DNA of 64,000 nucleotides from Pseudescherichia sp031979925 (GTDB lineage: Bacteria; Pseudomonadota; Gammaproteobacteria; Enterobacterales; Enterobacteriaceae): NCBI RefSeq assembly GCF_031979925.1, contig NZ_DALZFB010000001.1, positions 62,001-126,000 on the forward strand, in the 5' to 3' direction. Shown here piece after piece: positions 24,384 to 33,412 of this stretch. Both the position numbers and the translations under genes were made by a program. The first letter of the stretch is position 1, and every line of letters starts with the position of its first letter. The notes beneath the pieces were generated by a model. The model had not been told where the DNA came from, made no database searches, and saw nothing but the letters and a program-made list of their open reading frames with translations.

Positions 24384-25898
24384 ATGCAACAGTCAACTCC
24401 ATATCTCTCTTTCCGTGGTATTAGCAAAACCTTCCCCGGCGTTAAGGCCCTGAGCGACATCAGCTTCGACTGCTATGCCGGTCAGGTGCACGCCCTGATG
24501 GGGGAAAACGGCGCGGGTAAATCGACGCTGTTAAAGATCCTTAGCGGCAACTACGCACCCACCGGCGGAACGCTGGTGCTGCAGGGCCAGGAGGTCAGCT
24601 TTGCCGACACCACCGCCGCGCTGAATGCCGGCGTGGCGATCATCTACCAGGAGCTGCATCTGGTTCCCGAGATGACCGTCGCGGAAAATATCTATCTTGG
24701 CCAGCTACCGCAGAAGGGCGGGCTGGTGAATCGCTCGCTGCTTAACTATGAAGCCCGTCTCCAGCTGGAGCATCTTGGGCTGGATATCGATCCGCAGACG
24801 CCGTTGAAGTACCTCTCCATCGGCCAGTGGCAGATGGTTGAAATTGCCAAGGCGCTGGCGCGCAATGCGAAAGTGATCGCCTTCGATGAACCAACCAGCT
24901 CGCTCTCGGCGCGGGAGATCGACAACCTGTTCCGTGTGATCCGCGAGCTGCGCAACGAGGGGCGAGTGATTCTCTATGTCTCCCACCGCATGGAGGAGAT
25001 ATTTGCTCTCAGCGACGCCATTACCGTCTTTAAAGACGGGCGCTACGTGCGCACCTTTGACGATATGCAGCAGGTCAACCATGACTCGCTGGTGCAGGCG
25101 ATGGTCGGGCGCGATCTCGGCGACATCTACGGCTGGCAGCCACGAGAATATGGGGCGGAGATGCTGCGTCTGGAGTCGGTAAAAGCCCCCGGCGTGCGCC
25201 ATCCCGTTAGCTTCTCGGTGAGGCGCGGTGAGATCGTCGGCCTGTTCGGGCTGGTGGGGGCAGGGCGCAGCGAGCTGATGAAAGGACTGTTTGGCGGCAC
25301 GCGCATCACGGCGGGCCAGCTGATCATTGACGGCAAGCCGCTGGATATTCAAAAGCCAGCCCACGCCATTCGCGCCGGGATGATGCTCTGTCCCGAGGAT
25401 CGTAAGGCCGAAGGTATTATTCCCGTCCACTCCGTGCGTGACAATATCAACATCAGCGCCCGGCGCAAGTCGGTTCGCGCCGGATGCCTGATCAACGACG
25501 GCTGGGAAGTGGAAAACGCCGACCATCATATTCGCTCCCTTAATATCAAAACGCCCGGCGCTGAGCAGCTGATTATGAATCTCTCCGGCGGCAACCAGCA
25601 AAAAGCCATTCTTGGCCGCTGGCTGTCGGAGGAGATGAAGGTGATTTTGCTCGATGAGCCGACGCGCGGCATCGATGTCGGCGCGAAGCATGAGATTTAC
25701 AACGTTATCTACGCCCTGGCCTCCCGTGGCGTAGCGGTACTGTTTGCCTCCAGCGACCTGCCGGAAGTGCTCGGCGTCGCCGATCGCATTCTGGTGATGC
25801 GGGAAGGGGAGATCGCCGGTGAGCTGCTGCACGGCGAAGCAGACGAGAAACAGGCGCTAAGCCTTGCCATGCCTAAAGTGAGCCAGGCCGTCGCCTGA
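24384..25898 (+). CDS. araG: Arabinose ABC transporter ATP-binding protein AraG
   Basis: A 504-residue protein with two ABC domains, as in other monosaccharide importers. Domain 1 has Walker A GENGAGKS at about 44-51 and the degenerate signature LSIGQWQ. Domain 2 starts near residue 255, has a non-standard P-loop (GLVGAGRSE) and the signature LSGGNQQKA. This asymmetry is normal for the family. It drives arabinose uptake with AraF and AraH. I chose the ATG at 24384 to give the E. coli start and length. araH follows after 14 bp. Confidence 0.97.
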   Translation: MQQSTPYLSFRGISKTFPGVKALSDISFDCYAGQVHALMGENGAGKSTLLKILSGNYAPTGGTLVLQGQEVSFADTTAALNAGVAIIYQELHLVPEMTVAENIYLGQLPQKGGLVNRSLLNYEARLQLEHLGLDIDPQTPLKYLSIGQWQMVEIAKALARNAKVIAFDEPTSSLSAREIDNLFRVIRELRNEGRVILYVSHRMEEIFALSDAITVFKDGRYVRTFDDMQQVNHDSLVQAMVGRDLGDIYGWQPREYGAEMLRLESVKAPGVRHPVSFSVRRGEIVGLFGLVGAGRSELMKGLFGGTRITAGQLIIDGKPLDIQKPAHAIRAGMMLCPEDRKAEGIIPVHSVRDNINISARRKSVRAGCLINDGWEVENADHHIRSLNIKTPGAEQLIMNLSGGNQQKAILGRWLSEEMKVILLDEPTRGIDVGAKHEIYNVIYALASRGVAVLFASSDLPEVLGVADRILVMREGEIAGELLHGEADEKQALSLAMPKVSQAVA

Positions 25899-25912
25899 GT
25901 GAGGAGAGTATC

Positions 25913-26893
25913 ATGTCATCAGTAACAAGCTCTGGCGCAGGAAAGTCGCCGTTCAGTCTGGGGCGTATCTGGGATCACTACGGCATGCTGGTCGTCTTTG
26001 CCGTACTGTTTATCGGCTGCGCCCTGTTTGTGCCTAACTTTGCCAGCTTCGTCAATATGAAGGGGCTGGGGCTCGCCATCTCAATGTCGGGCATGGTGGC
26101 CTGCGGCATGCTCTTCTGCCTGGCCTCCGGAGACTTTGACCTGTCGGTTGCCTCGGTTATTGCCTGTGCAGGCGTCACCGCCGCGGTGGTGATCAACATG
26201 ACGGAGAGCCTGTGGATCGGCGTCTTTGCGGGCCTGATGCTCGGGGTATTGAGCGGCCTCGTTAACGGCTTCGTCATTGCAAAGCTGAAGATCAACGCCC
26301 TGATCACCACCCTCGCCACGATGCAGATCGTGCGCGGTCTGGCCTATATCATCTCCGATGGTAAAGCGGTAGGTATTGAAGACGAGCGCTTCTTTACCCT
26401 CGGCTATACCAACTGGCTCGGCCTGCCTGCGCCCATCTGGCTGACGGTGGCCTGCCTTATCATCTTCGGTTTCCTGCTCAACAGAACCACCTTCGGCCGC
26501 AATACGCTGGCCATCGGCGGTAACGAAGAGGCGGCTCGCCTGGCAGGGGTGCCGGTGGTGCGCACAAAAATTATTATCTTTGTGCTCTCCGGGCTGGTAT
26601 CGGCCGCCGCCGGGATCATTCTGGCGTCGCGTATGACAAGCGGCCAGCCGATGACCTCTATTGGTTACGAGCTGATCGTCATCTCCGCCTGCGTGCTTGG
26701 CGGCGTCTCCCTCAAGGGCGGCATCGGAAAAATCTCGTATGTTGTGGCAGGGATCCTGATCCTCGGTACCGTTGAGAACGCCATGAACCTGCTTAATATC
26801 TCTCCCTTCTCGCAATACGTTGTGCGTGGCCTGATCCTGCTGGCGGCGGTGATCTTCGACCGCTACAAACAGAAGGCGAAACGCACCGTCTGA
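25913..26893 (+). CDS. araH: Arabinose ABC transporter permease AraH
   Basis: A 326-residue membrane protein with about ten hydrophobic segments and the sugar-permease signature near 215-245 (GGNEEAARLAGVPV). It forms the channel of the AraFGH transporter. It is slightly shorter than E. coli AraH. GAGGAG precedes the ATG. A strong terminator lies 50 bases downstream, ending the operon before otsB. Confidence 0.96.
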   Translation: MSSVTSSGAGKSPFSLGRIWDHYGMLVVFAVLFIGCALFVPNFASFVNMKGLGLAISMSGMVACGMLFCLASGDFDLSVASVIACAGVTAAVVINMTESLWIGVFAGLMLGVLSGLVNGFVIAKLKINALITTLATMQIVRGLAYIISDGKAVGIEDERFFTLGYTNWLGLPAPIWLTVACLIIFGFLLNRTTFGRNTLAIGGNEEAARLAGVPVVRTKIIIFVLSGLVSAAAGIILASRMTSGQPMTSIGYELIVISACVLGGVSLKGGIGKISYVVAGILILGTVENAMNLLNISPFSQYVVRGLILLAAVIFDRYKQKAKRTV

Positions 26894-26942
26894 CACCCGC
26901 TATTTTGCCAAAGGGTCTCTTTTTTAATCGTTTTTACCTCTC

Positions 26943-26972
26943 AGCCAGCCGCAATTGCGGCTGGTTTCTTTA
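26943..26972 (+). terminator. Terminator of araFGH
   Basis: A 20-base perfect palindrome (26945-26964, arms CCAGCCGCAA and TTGCGGCTGG) followed by TTTCTTT closes the arabinose operon. Confidence 0.85.
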
Positions 26973-27075
26973 CGTTTGAATGGCGAGGAGCGTGACACTG
27001 TCTATACTTACATGGCTAATGATAATGAGTGATGGTCGTGAACGCGGCATCGAAACCAGAAAGGAGGATATCAGG

Positions 27076-27882
27076 GTGGCTGACCAGTTAGCTGTACCGC
27101 CTGTACTTTCCGCAAACTATGCTTACTTCTTTGACCTCGACGGAACCCTCGCCGAAATCAAACCTCGTCCCGATCAGGTCTTTATTCCCGCCGGGGTGAT
27201 AACCCTGCTCAAACGACTGGCCGAAATGAATCAGGGCGCGGTGGCGCTGGTATCGGGTCGTTCGATGAAAGAGCTGGATGCCATCGCCTCCCCGCTGCAC
27301 TTTCCCCTTGCCGGCGTGCACGGTGCGCAGCGGCGCGACTATCAGGGAAATACGCACGAGATCACCCTGCCGGCCGATCAGGTTAAGCAGATGGAGCTGG
27401 AGCTGATTGCGGCGCTCGATCGTCTGGAAGGGACAGAGCTCGAGGCGAAGGGGATGGCGTTTGCGCTGCACTATCGCCAGGCCGTTCACCATGAAGAGAC
27501 AATTTTTACTCTGGCGAAGGAAATGGAGGAGAAATATCCGAATTTAGCCCTGCAGCCGGGTAAATGCGTGGTAGAGCTGAAACCGCGTGGTATCAATAAA
27601 GGAGCAGCAGTTGAAGCATTCATGCAGGAGCCGCCCTTTTGCGGGCGTAAACCTGTTTTCCTGGGAGACGACCTCACTGACGAGGCAGGCTTCAAGGTTG
27701 TGAATCGCCTTGATGGCGTATCCGTAAAGGTAGGTATTGGCGCGACGCAGGCGCAGTACCGGCTGGAGAGCGTAGCGGACGTTCATCAATGGCTTGAAAA
27801 AATAACTGACCACCAAAAACAAGAAGAGATGGCGCTAACTAACAGGAGAGATGGCTATGAGTCGCTTAGTCGTAGTATCTAA
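27076..27882 (+). CDS. otsB: Trehalose-6-phosphate phosphatase OtsB
   Basis: A 268-residue HAD-superfamily phosphatase with motif I FFDLDGTLAE (nucleophile Asp near residue 20), a Ser motif in 'LVSGRS' and the motif IV acidic pair GDDLTDE near 195. It removes phosphate from trehalose-6-phosphate to make the osmoprotectant trehalose. The start is GTG at 27076, which gives MADQLAVPP after AAGGAGG; the upstream in-frame ATG would add 32 residues unlike the family. Its 3' end overlaps otsA by 26 bp. In E. coli the operon is RpoS-dependent. Confidence 0.95.
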   Translation: MADQLAVPPVLSANYAYFFDLDGTLAEIKPRPDQVFIPAGVITLLKRLAEMNQGAVALVSGRSMKELDAIASPLHFPLAGVHGAQRRDYQGNTHEITLPADQVKQMELELIAALDRLEGTELEAKGMAFALHYRQAVHHEETIFTLAKEMEEKYPNLALQPGKCVVELKPRGINKGAAVEAFMQEPPFCGRKPVFLGDDLTDEAGFKVVNRLDGVSVKVGIGATQAQYRLESVADVHQWLEKITDHQKQEEMALTNRRDGYESLSRSI

Positions 27883-29281
27883 TCGTATCGCACCGCCGGA
27901 TGATAAGAAATCGAGCGCCGGTGGACTGGCCGTCGGCATTATGGGTGCCCTGAAAGGAACCGGCGGACTCTGGTTTGGCTGGAGCGGTGAGATAGGTAAT
28001 GAAGATAAGCCGCTGAAGAAAGTGACCCGCGGTAATATCACCTGGGCCTCGTTTAACCTCAGCGAGCAGGATTATGATGAGTACTACAGCCAGTTTTCCA
28101 ATGCCGTGCTGTGGCCGGCTTTCCACTACCGTCTTGATTTAGTCAAGTTCCAGCGCGAGGCCTGGGAGGGCTATCAGCGCGTGAACGCACTGCTGGCGGA
28201 CAAGCTGGTACCGCTGCTTGAAGAAGACGATATTCTCTGGATCCACGATTATCACCTCCTGCCGTTTGCCAACGAACTGCGTCAGCGCGGCGTGAACAAC
28301 CAGATCGGTTTCTTCCTGCATATTCCATTCCCAACGCCGGAGATCTTCAACGCGCTGCCGCCGCACGCCGAGCTGCTGGAGCAGCTGTGCGACTACGATC
28401 TGCTGGGCTTCCAGACCGAGAGCGACCGGGTATCGTTCCTGGATAGCCTTTCGAGCCAGACGCGATTAACTGCCCGGGGCGATAAAACCCATACCGCATG
28501 GGGCAAAACTTTCCGTACCGAGGTTTATCCTATTGGGATTGAACCGGAAGAGATCGCCGAGCAGGCTTCAGGCCCGTTGCCACCCAAGCTGGCTCAGCTC
28601 AAGGCCGAGCTGAAAAACGTGAAAAACATCTTCTCCGTCGAGCGGCTGGACTACTCTAAGGGCCTGCCGGAACGTTTCCATGCCTATGAAACTCTGCTGG
28701 AGAAGTTCCCGCAGCACCACGGTAAAATCCGCTATACGCAGATTGCACCTACCTCGCGCGGCGAGGTTCAGGCCTACCAGGATATTCGTCATCAGCTGGA
28801 GACCGAAGCTGGACGTATTAACGGTAAATATGGTCAGCTGGGCTGGACGCCGCTTTACTACCTCAATCAACACTTCGACCGCAAGCTGCTGATGAAGGTC
28901 TTCCGCTACGCCGATGTCGGGCTGGTGACGCCGCTGCGTGATGGGATGAACCTCGTTGCCAAAGAGTACGTGGCGGCGCAGGATCCGGCTAACCCAGGCG
29001 TGCTGGTGCTCTCCAAGTTTGCCGGTGCGGCTAACGAACTCACCTCGGCGCTGATCGTTAACCCGTACGATCGGGATGATGTGGCTAACGCTATGAACCG
29101 GGCCTTAACAATGCCGCTGGCGGAGCGCATATCCCGTCATGCTGACATGATGGATGTGATTAGAAAAAATGACATTCATCGCTGGCAGGAGAGGTTTATT
29201 GCCGATTTAAAGCGTATAGCGCCTCGTAGTGCAGAGACTCTTCTGCAGAACAACGTGGCGACATTCCCCAAACTCGCGTAG
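27857..29281 (+). CDS. otsA: Trehalose-6-phosphate synthase OtsA
   Basis: A 474-residue retaining GT20 glycosyltransferase of E. coli length. It has the N-terminal glucose-phosphate site (SRLVVVSNRIAPP then GGLAVG), 'IHDYHLLPF', the UDP-glucose-binding loop (SVERLDYSKGLPERF) and 'TPLRDGMNLVAKEY'. It joins UDP-glucose and glucose-6-phosphate. Two close ATGs exist. The second (27857) is 8 bases from AGGAG and starts the family sequence, so I took it. The gene overlaps otsB by 26 bp. Confidence 0.97.
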   Translation: MSRLVVVSNRIAPPDDKKSSAGGLAVGIMGALKGTGGLWFGWSGEIGNEDKPLKKVTRGNITWASFNLSEQDYDEYYSQFSNAVLWPAFHYRLDLVKFQREAWEGYQRVNALLADKLVPLLEEDDILWIHDYHLLPFANELRQRGVNNQIGFFLHIPFPTPEIFNALPPHAELLEQLCDYDLLGFQTESDRVSFLDSLSSQTRLTARGDKTHTAWGKTFRTEVYPIGIEPEEIAEQASGPLPPKLAQLKAELKNVKNIFSVERLDYSKGLPERFHAYETLLEKFPQHHGKIRYTQIAPTSRGEVQAYQDIRHQLETEAGRINGKYGQLGWTPLYYLNQHFDRKLLMKVFRYADVGLVTPLRDGMNLVAKEYVAAQDPANPGVLVLSKFAGAANELTSALIVNPYDRDDVANAMNRALTMPLAERISRHADMMDVIRKNDIHRWQERFIADLKRIAPRSAETLLQNNVATFPKLA

Positions 29282-29288
29282 AAAGGCA

Positions 29289-29314
29289 AGCGCTCCCGCT
29301 GTGGCGGGGGCGCT
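29289..29314. terminator. Bidirectional stem-loop between otsA and uspC
   Basis: AGCGCTCCCGC pairs with GCGGGGGCGCT (one G-T pair in the stem) around TGTG, just after the otsA stop and before the convergent uspC stop. There is no long T run, but its place and strength suggest a shared transcript end. Confidence 0.55.
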
Positions 29315-29741
29315 ATACGTCACCCAACGGTACCAGCAGCACATCTACCTTACAGGCTCCCACCACGCCTTTTGCCGAACAGGCTGCCCGCGAAAAAAAA
29401 CGCTGATTGTGATTACCGTAAATAACCAGATCGATCCCTTCTCGCTCGCAAATATGTGAAATATTTTCACTCAGCTCACCCGAGGCAATTATTGTTTTTG
29501 CAATGGGATAATTCGCCTGCGCAATTAACGCCTGCATAAATTGCTGTGTCTCTTCCTGCATCAGATCGCGCAGATTCTCCAGCATAGGAGCGGCAAACTG
29601 ATTATACATTTCGGGATCGTTAGCCAGAGTAAGTAGGCTAATACGCGCCTGGCATGGCCGTGCGATAGAGACTGCTTTTTTGAGCAGCAGGTGACTTTCT
29701 GGGTCAATGGCGACCGCCACCAACAGGTGAGAATAGCTCAT
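29313..29741 (-). CDS. uspC: Universal stress protein UspC
   Basis: A 142-residue universal stress protein of the UspA fold with one domain (MSYSHLLVAVAID at the N-terminus, 'LVIYGNHNQRFF' near 108 and 'DVLLVPL' at the end). In E. coli UspC is linked to motility, UV resistance and osmotic stress (with KdpD), and it also lies between otsA and flhD there. AAGGAGCGAGAT precedes the ATG. It is divergent from flhDC and shares the long regulatory gap with it. Confidence 0.94.
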   Translation of the reverse strand: MSYSHLLVAVAIDPESHLLLKKAVSIARPCQARISLLTLANDPEMYNQFAAPMLENLRDLMQEETQQFMQALIAQANYPIAKTIIASGELSENISHICEREGIDLVIYGNHNQRFFSRAACSAKGVVGACKVDVLLVPLGDV

Positions 29742-30533
29742 ATCTCGCTCCTTAAAAGAGTATGAACCTTTGACGTATCTTTACCTTCTTCTTACAAATC
29801 TTGCAACTAAAAAAGTGTGACAGAGCTGTGAACATTATCATAAATATTCATTAATTATTCCATTGGAAGGAATCGCGCCCTCAGTGAATATGTTAACAAA
29901 ATTTGAAAACTTAACCTAAATTTAGCGAATTTTATTGGCCAATATAATATGCATTTACTAACCATTAACAAATTTGCAATCATTTTACGCTTTTTCAGAG
30001 TTAGTTTAGCGCCGCTTCAATTAATTGATAAGTAACATTATTTTATTGTAGCCCTATTTTCATCATGGCTATTGCGTTTAAAAAGGTAGCACAAAGTCGG
30101 AGGTCTAATGACTGGTTACCAAATAGCACATAGATCTGCATGTCTATTCGTCGAAAAGGAATAGAAAAGGCGCTTAATAGTACAAAAAATAAACAATCAC
30201 TAAGTCGAAAGTATGGATTTCTCTAAAATATTCACGTAAATTATGTGACGTAGATCACATTATTTTCAAATTATTCATTAGAGCCAATTGTATGTCCTAC
30301 GGGTCGCGAGTACAGTTGCGTCGCTTTAGGAAAAATCTTAGTCAATTGTAAGAATTGATTGAGAGCGTAACGGAGAGAGGTGGCACAGCAATGCGATCGC
30401 CGTCACGTTAAACAACAAAATTCAAACGATGCATTTCGCCTTATCTTTTTTAATACCGGGTTTTTTTCCCGGCGACATCACGGGGTGCGGCCTGGCCGCA
30501 TAAGACACTAGTTGGTTATTTTGGATGGGAAAA
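29742..30533 (+). promoter_or_regulatory. flhDC regulatory region and long leader
   Basis: These 792 bases between uspC and flhD hold no gene and are AT-rich on the left side. A perfect CRP palindrome sits at 30244-30259. By analogy with E. coli, where CRP binds about 70 bases upstream of the start, transcription would begin near 30320 and leave a leader of about 210 bases. The leader contains a stem-loop (CCGGG 30456-30460 with CCCGG 30468-30472) and would be the target of small RNAs and CsrA. No insertion sequence is present, unlike in many E. coli strains. Confidence 0.6.
30244..30259 (+). promoter_or_regulatory. CRP-binding site of flhDC
   Basis: TGTGACGTAGATCACA matches TGTGA-N6-TCACA exactly. 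It lies about 275 bases upstream of flhD. cAMP-CRP activates flhDC in E. coli, so motility here is probably also under catabolite control. Confidence 0.8.
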
Positions 30534-30887
30534 ATGCATACATCCGAGCTGCTGAAACATATCTATGACATCAACCTGTCATATTTACTGCTGGCACAGC
30601 GTTTAATTAGTCAGGACAAAGCCTCCGCCATGTTCCGCCTGGGCATTAGCGAAGAGATGGCCTCTACCATGGGTGAATTGACGCTGCCGCAGATGGTTAA
30701 ATTAGCTGAAACCAATCAGCTTATCTGCCAGTTTCGTTTTGATAGTCATCAGACCATCACTCGTCTGACTCAGGAATCCCGCGTAGACGATCTGCAGCAG
30801 ATCCATACCGGTATTATGCTCTCAACGCGTCTGCTTAATGAGAGCAACCAGGGTGCTGACGCAGCGTCCCGGAAGAAAAGGGCTTAA
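30534..30887 (+). CDS. flhD: Flagellar master regulator FlhD
   Basis: A 117-residue all-helical protein matching FlhD (MHTSELLKHIYDINLSYLLL at the N-terminus). Together with FlhC it forms the FlhD4C2 activator of class 2 flagellar promoters. A second ATG three codons upstream (30525) is also used in databases. I chose 30534 because GGGA lies 5 bases before it, whereas 30525 has no ribosome site. The last residues (SNQGADAASRKKRA) differ most from E. coli. The stop overlaps the first of two flhC start candidates. Confidence 0.96.
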   Translation: MHTSELLKHIYDINLSYLLLAQRLISQDKASAMFRLGISEEMASTMGELTLPQMVKLAETNQLICQFRFDSHQTITRLTQESRVDDLQQIHTGIMLSTRLLNESNQGADAASRKKRA

Positions 30888-30889
30888 TG

Positions 30890-31468
30890 ATGACTGAGAA
30901 GAGCATTGTCCAGGAAGCGCGTGATATTCAACTCGCAATGGAACTGATTACGCTGGGCGCGCGTTTGCAAATGCTGGAGAGCGAAACGCAGCTCAGCCGG
31001 GGCCGCCTCATCAAACTCTATAAAGAACTTCGTGGCAGCCCGCCGCCGAAAGGGATGCTCCCATTTTCAACCGACTGGTTTATGACGTGGGAACAGAATA
31101 TTCACGCCTCAATGTTCTGCAACGCCTGGCAGTTCTTGCTGAAAACAGGCCTCTGCAGCGGCGTTGACGCGGTAATTAAAGCGTATCGCCTTTATCTGGA
31201 ACAGTGCCCGCAGCCGGAAGAGGGGCCGCTGTTAGCCCTGACGCGTGCGTGGACGTTAGTCCGTTTTGTTGAGAGCGGGATGCTGGAACTTTCAAGCTGC
31301 AACTGTTGCGGCGGCAATTTTATTACCCATGCTCACCAGCCCGCAGGGAGTTTTGCCTGCAGTTTGTGCCAGCCGCCTTCCAGGGCCGTAAAAAGACGTA
31401 AACTTTCCCCGGAAGCTGCCGATATTATTCCACAACTGCTGGATGAACAGATCAAACAGGCTGTTTAA
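30890..31468 (+). CDS. flhC: Flagellar master regulator FlhC
   Basis: A 192-residue protein matching FlhC at nearly every position. The zinc site is visible as four Cys in two pairs (SSCNCCGGN and FACSLCQPP, around residues 135-160). It supplies DNA recognition in FlhD4C2. Two adjacent ATGs (30887 and 30890) follow flhD directly, and the second gives the E. coli length. Its last 70 bases also contain the sigma-28 promoter for motA. Confidence 0.97.
   Translation: MTEKSIVQEARDIQLAMELITLGARLQMLESETQLSRGRLIKLYKELRGSPPPKGMLPFSTDWFMTWEQNIHASMFCNAWQFLLKTGLCSGVDAVIKAYRLYLEQCPQPEEGPLLALTRAWTLVRFVESGMLELSSCNCCGGNFITHAHQPAGSFACSLCQPPSRAVKRRKLSPEAADIIPQLLDEQIKQAV
31399..31425 (+). promoter_or_regulatory. 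Sigma-28 promoter of motA inside flhC
   Basis: TAAACTTT at 31399-31406, an 11-base spacer and GCCGATAT at 31418-31425 differ from the sigma-28 consensus (TAAAGTTT-N11-GCCGATAA) at only two positions. It lies within the flhC coding sequence, as the E. coli motA promoter does. Transcription should start near 31432. Confidence 0.82.
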
Positions 31469-31524
31469 CGTAACGGCGTGGGTAACACTCCAGCAGCGGT
31501 AAGCAATTACCGCTGCTTTTTTTT
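31432..31524 (+). ncRNA. motR: MotR-like sRNA from the motA leader
   Basis: A sigma-28 start near 31432 and the strong terminator at 31492-31524 define an RNA of about 93 bases. This is the size, position and promoter class of the E. coli MotR sRNA, which starts inside flhC and is reported to raise flagellar gene expression through Hfq. The 3' hairpin with eight T is a typical Hfq-binding end. Identity rests on architecture, since I could not align the seed region. Confidence 0.65.
31492..31524 (+). terminator. Terminator between flhDC and motA
   Basis: An 11-bp perfect stem (AGCAGCGGTAA with TTACCGCTGCT) around GCAA is followed by a T tract. It ends flhDC and the MotR-like RNA. Transcripts from the sigma-28 promoter must read through it in part to reach motA. 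Confidence 0.9.
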
Positions 31525-31594
31525 GCCTCCCCGTTGGGTTTTTAGCCCCAAAACTGTTTTTCCTTGCCTTAGTCAACAGCGGAAGGATGATGTC

Positions 31595-32482
31595 GTGCTG
31601 ATCTTATTAGGTTACCTTGTTGTTCTCGGTACAGTCTTTGGCGGTTATATGATGACCGGCGGACACCTTGGGGCACTTTATCAACCGGCTGAGCTGATTA
31701 TTATCGGCGGTGCGGGCGTGGGTGCGTTTATTGTGGGCAACAACGGCAAAGCGATCAAAGGAACGCTTAAGGCGCTTCCGCTGCTGTTTCGTCGCTCCAA
31801 ATACACAAAAGCTGTCTATATGGATCTTCTGGCGCTGCTCTATCGCCTGATGGCCAAGTCACGCCAGCAGGGGATGTTCTCCCTTGAGCGTGATATTGAA
31901 AATCCAAAAGAGAGCGAAATTTTTGCCAACTATCCGCGGATCCTTGCCGATCCGGTGATGCTGGAATTCATTGTCGACTATCTGCGCTTGATCATCAGTG
32001 GCAACATGAACACCTTCGAAATCGAAGCGTTGATGGACGAAGAGATCGAGACCCACGAAAGCGAAGCCGAAGTGCCAGCGAATAGCCTGGCAATGGTCGG
32101 CGACTCGCTGCCAGCGTTCGGTATCGTGGCGGCGGTTATGGGGGTCGTTCACGCCCTGGCCTCGGCAGATCGCCCGGCGGCCGAGCTGGGGGCGCTGATC
32201 GCTCACGCGATGGTAGGGACCTTCCTCGGCATCCTGCTGGCCTACGGCTTTATCTCGCCGCTGGCGACCGTGCTACGCCAGAAGAGCGCAGAAACCACCA
32301 AGATGATGCAGTGCGTGAAGATCACGCTGCTCTCCAACCTGAACGGCTACGCGCCACCGATTGCCGTCGAGTTTGGCCGTAAAACGCTCTACTCCAGCGA
32401 GCGTCCATCCTTTGTGGAACTGGATGAGCACGTCCGGGCGGTACGTAACCCAAACCAGCAGACCACGACTGAGGACGCATGA
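31595..32482 (+). CDS. motA: Flagellar motor stator protein MotA
   Basis: A 295-residue inner-membrane protein with four membrane segments and the cytoplasmic loop that meets FliG (RRSKYTK near residue 90, IEALMDEEIETHE near 145). Pro residues in 'VGDSLPAFGIVAAV' correspond to the functional Pro173 region. With MotB it conducts protons and turns the motor. The start is GTG at 31595 after AAGGA, which gives the E. coli length. It overlaps motB by 4 bp. Confidence 0.97.
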   Translation: MLILLGYLVVLGTVFGGYMMTGGHLGALYQPAELIIIGGAGVGAFIVGNNGKAIKGTLKALPLLFRRSKYTKAVYMDLLALLYRLMAKSRQQGMFSLERDIENPKESEIFANYPRILADPVMLEFIVDYLRLIISGNMNTFEIEALMDEEIETHESEAEVPANSLAMVGDSLPAFGIVAAVMGVVHALASADRPAAELGALIAHAMVGTFLGILLAYGFISPLATVLRQKSAETTKMMQCVKITLLSNLNGYAPPIAVEFGRKTLYSSERPSFVELDEHVRAVRNPNQQTTTEDA

Positions 32483-33408
32483 AAAACCAGGCCCATCCTA
32501 TTGTCGTTGTAAAACGGCGCAAGCATAAGGGGCACGGAGGCGGCTCGCACGGATCCTGGAAGATTGCCTACGCCGACTTTATGACGGCAATGATGGCGTT
32601 CTTCCTCGTGATGTGGCTGATCTCAATCTCCAGTCCGAAAGAGCTGATTCAGATTGCGGAGTATTTCCGCACCCCGCTGGCGACCTCCATTGCCGGTGGC
32701 CCGCGGATCTCCAACAGCGACAGCCCGATCCCCGGCGGCGGCGATGACGTCACCCAGCAGAAGGGAGAGGTGCAGCGCCAGCCTAACGTTGACGAGCTGC
32801 GCCAGAAGATGGAGCAGTCCCGCCTGAGCAAGCTGCGTGGCGATCTCGATCAGCTGATCGAGGCCGATCCCAAGCTGCGCGCCCTGCGTCCGCACCTGAA
32901 GATCGACCTGGTGCAGGAGGGGCTGCGCATCCAGATTATCGATAGCCAGAACCGGCCGATGTTTAAAACCGGCAGCGCCGAAGTGGAACCCTACATGCGC
33001 GATATTTTACGTGCTATTGCGCCGGTGCTGAACAACATTCCGAACCGTATCAGCCTCTCTGGCCACACCGATGACTTCCCGTATGCCAACGGCGAACGCG
33101 GCTATAGCAACTGGGAGCTGTCTGCGGACCGCGCCAACGCCTCGCGGCGCGAGCTGGTCGTGGGCGGGCTGGACGACGGGAAAGTGCTACGCGTGGTTGG
33201 CATGGCTGCCACCATGCGTGTAAGTGACAAAGGGGCTGATGACGCTATCAACCGTCGCATTAGCCTCCTGGTGCTGAACAAACAAGCAGAACAGGCAATT
33301 CTGCACGAAAACGCCGAAAGCCAAAACGAGCCGGTAAGTGTATTACAACAGCCGGGGGCGCAGCCCCAGGCGACCGTTCCCACATCGCCACAACCCGATC
33401 CGAGGTGA
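32479..33408 (+). CDS. motB: Flagellar motor stator protein MotB
   Basis: A 309-residue protein with one membrane segment near 30-50. The proton-binding Asp is in YADFMTAMM (Asp33, equal to Asp32 of E. coli), and the OmpA-like peptidoglycan-binding domain spans about 150-270 (LSGHTDDFPYANG; NRRISLLV). It anchors the stator to the cell wall. The start overlaps the motA stop (ATGA), and cheA starts 4 bp after the stop. The C-terminal tail is low-complexity and rich in Gln and Pro. Confidence 0.97.
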   Translation: MKNQAHPIVVVKRRKHKGHGGGSHGSWKIAYADFMTAMMAFFLVMWLISISSPKELIQIAEYFRTPLATSIAGGPRISNSDSPIPGGGDDVTQQKGEVQRQPNVDELRQKMEQSRLSKLRGDLDQLIEADPKLRALRPHLKIDLVQEGLRIQIIDSQNRPMFKTGSAEVEPYMRDILRAIAPVLNNIPNRISLSGHTDDFPYANGERGYSNWELSADRANASRRELVVGGLDDGKVLRVVGMAATMRVSDKGADDAINRRISLLVLNKQAEQAILHENAESQNEPVSVLQQPGAQPQATVPTSPQPDPR

Positions 33409-33412
33409 TAGC

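Noticed and set aside
24705..25832. Long minus-strand open frame opposite araG
   Set aside because: Shadow of a confident ABC ATPase gene; no domain or signal recognised.
29742..30533. Insertion sequence upstream of flhD, as in many motile E. coli
   Set aside because: No terminal inverted repeats, transposase frame or target duplication is visible; the region looks like native promoter and leader.
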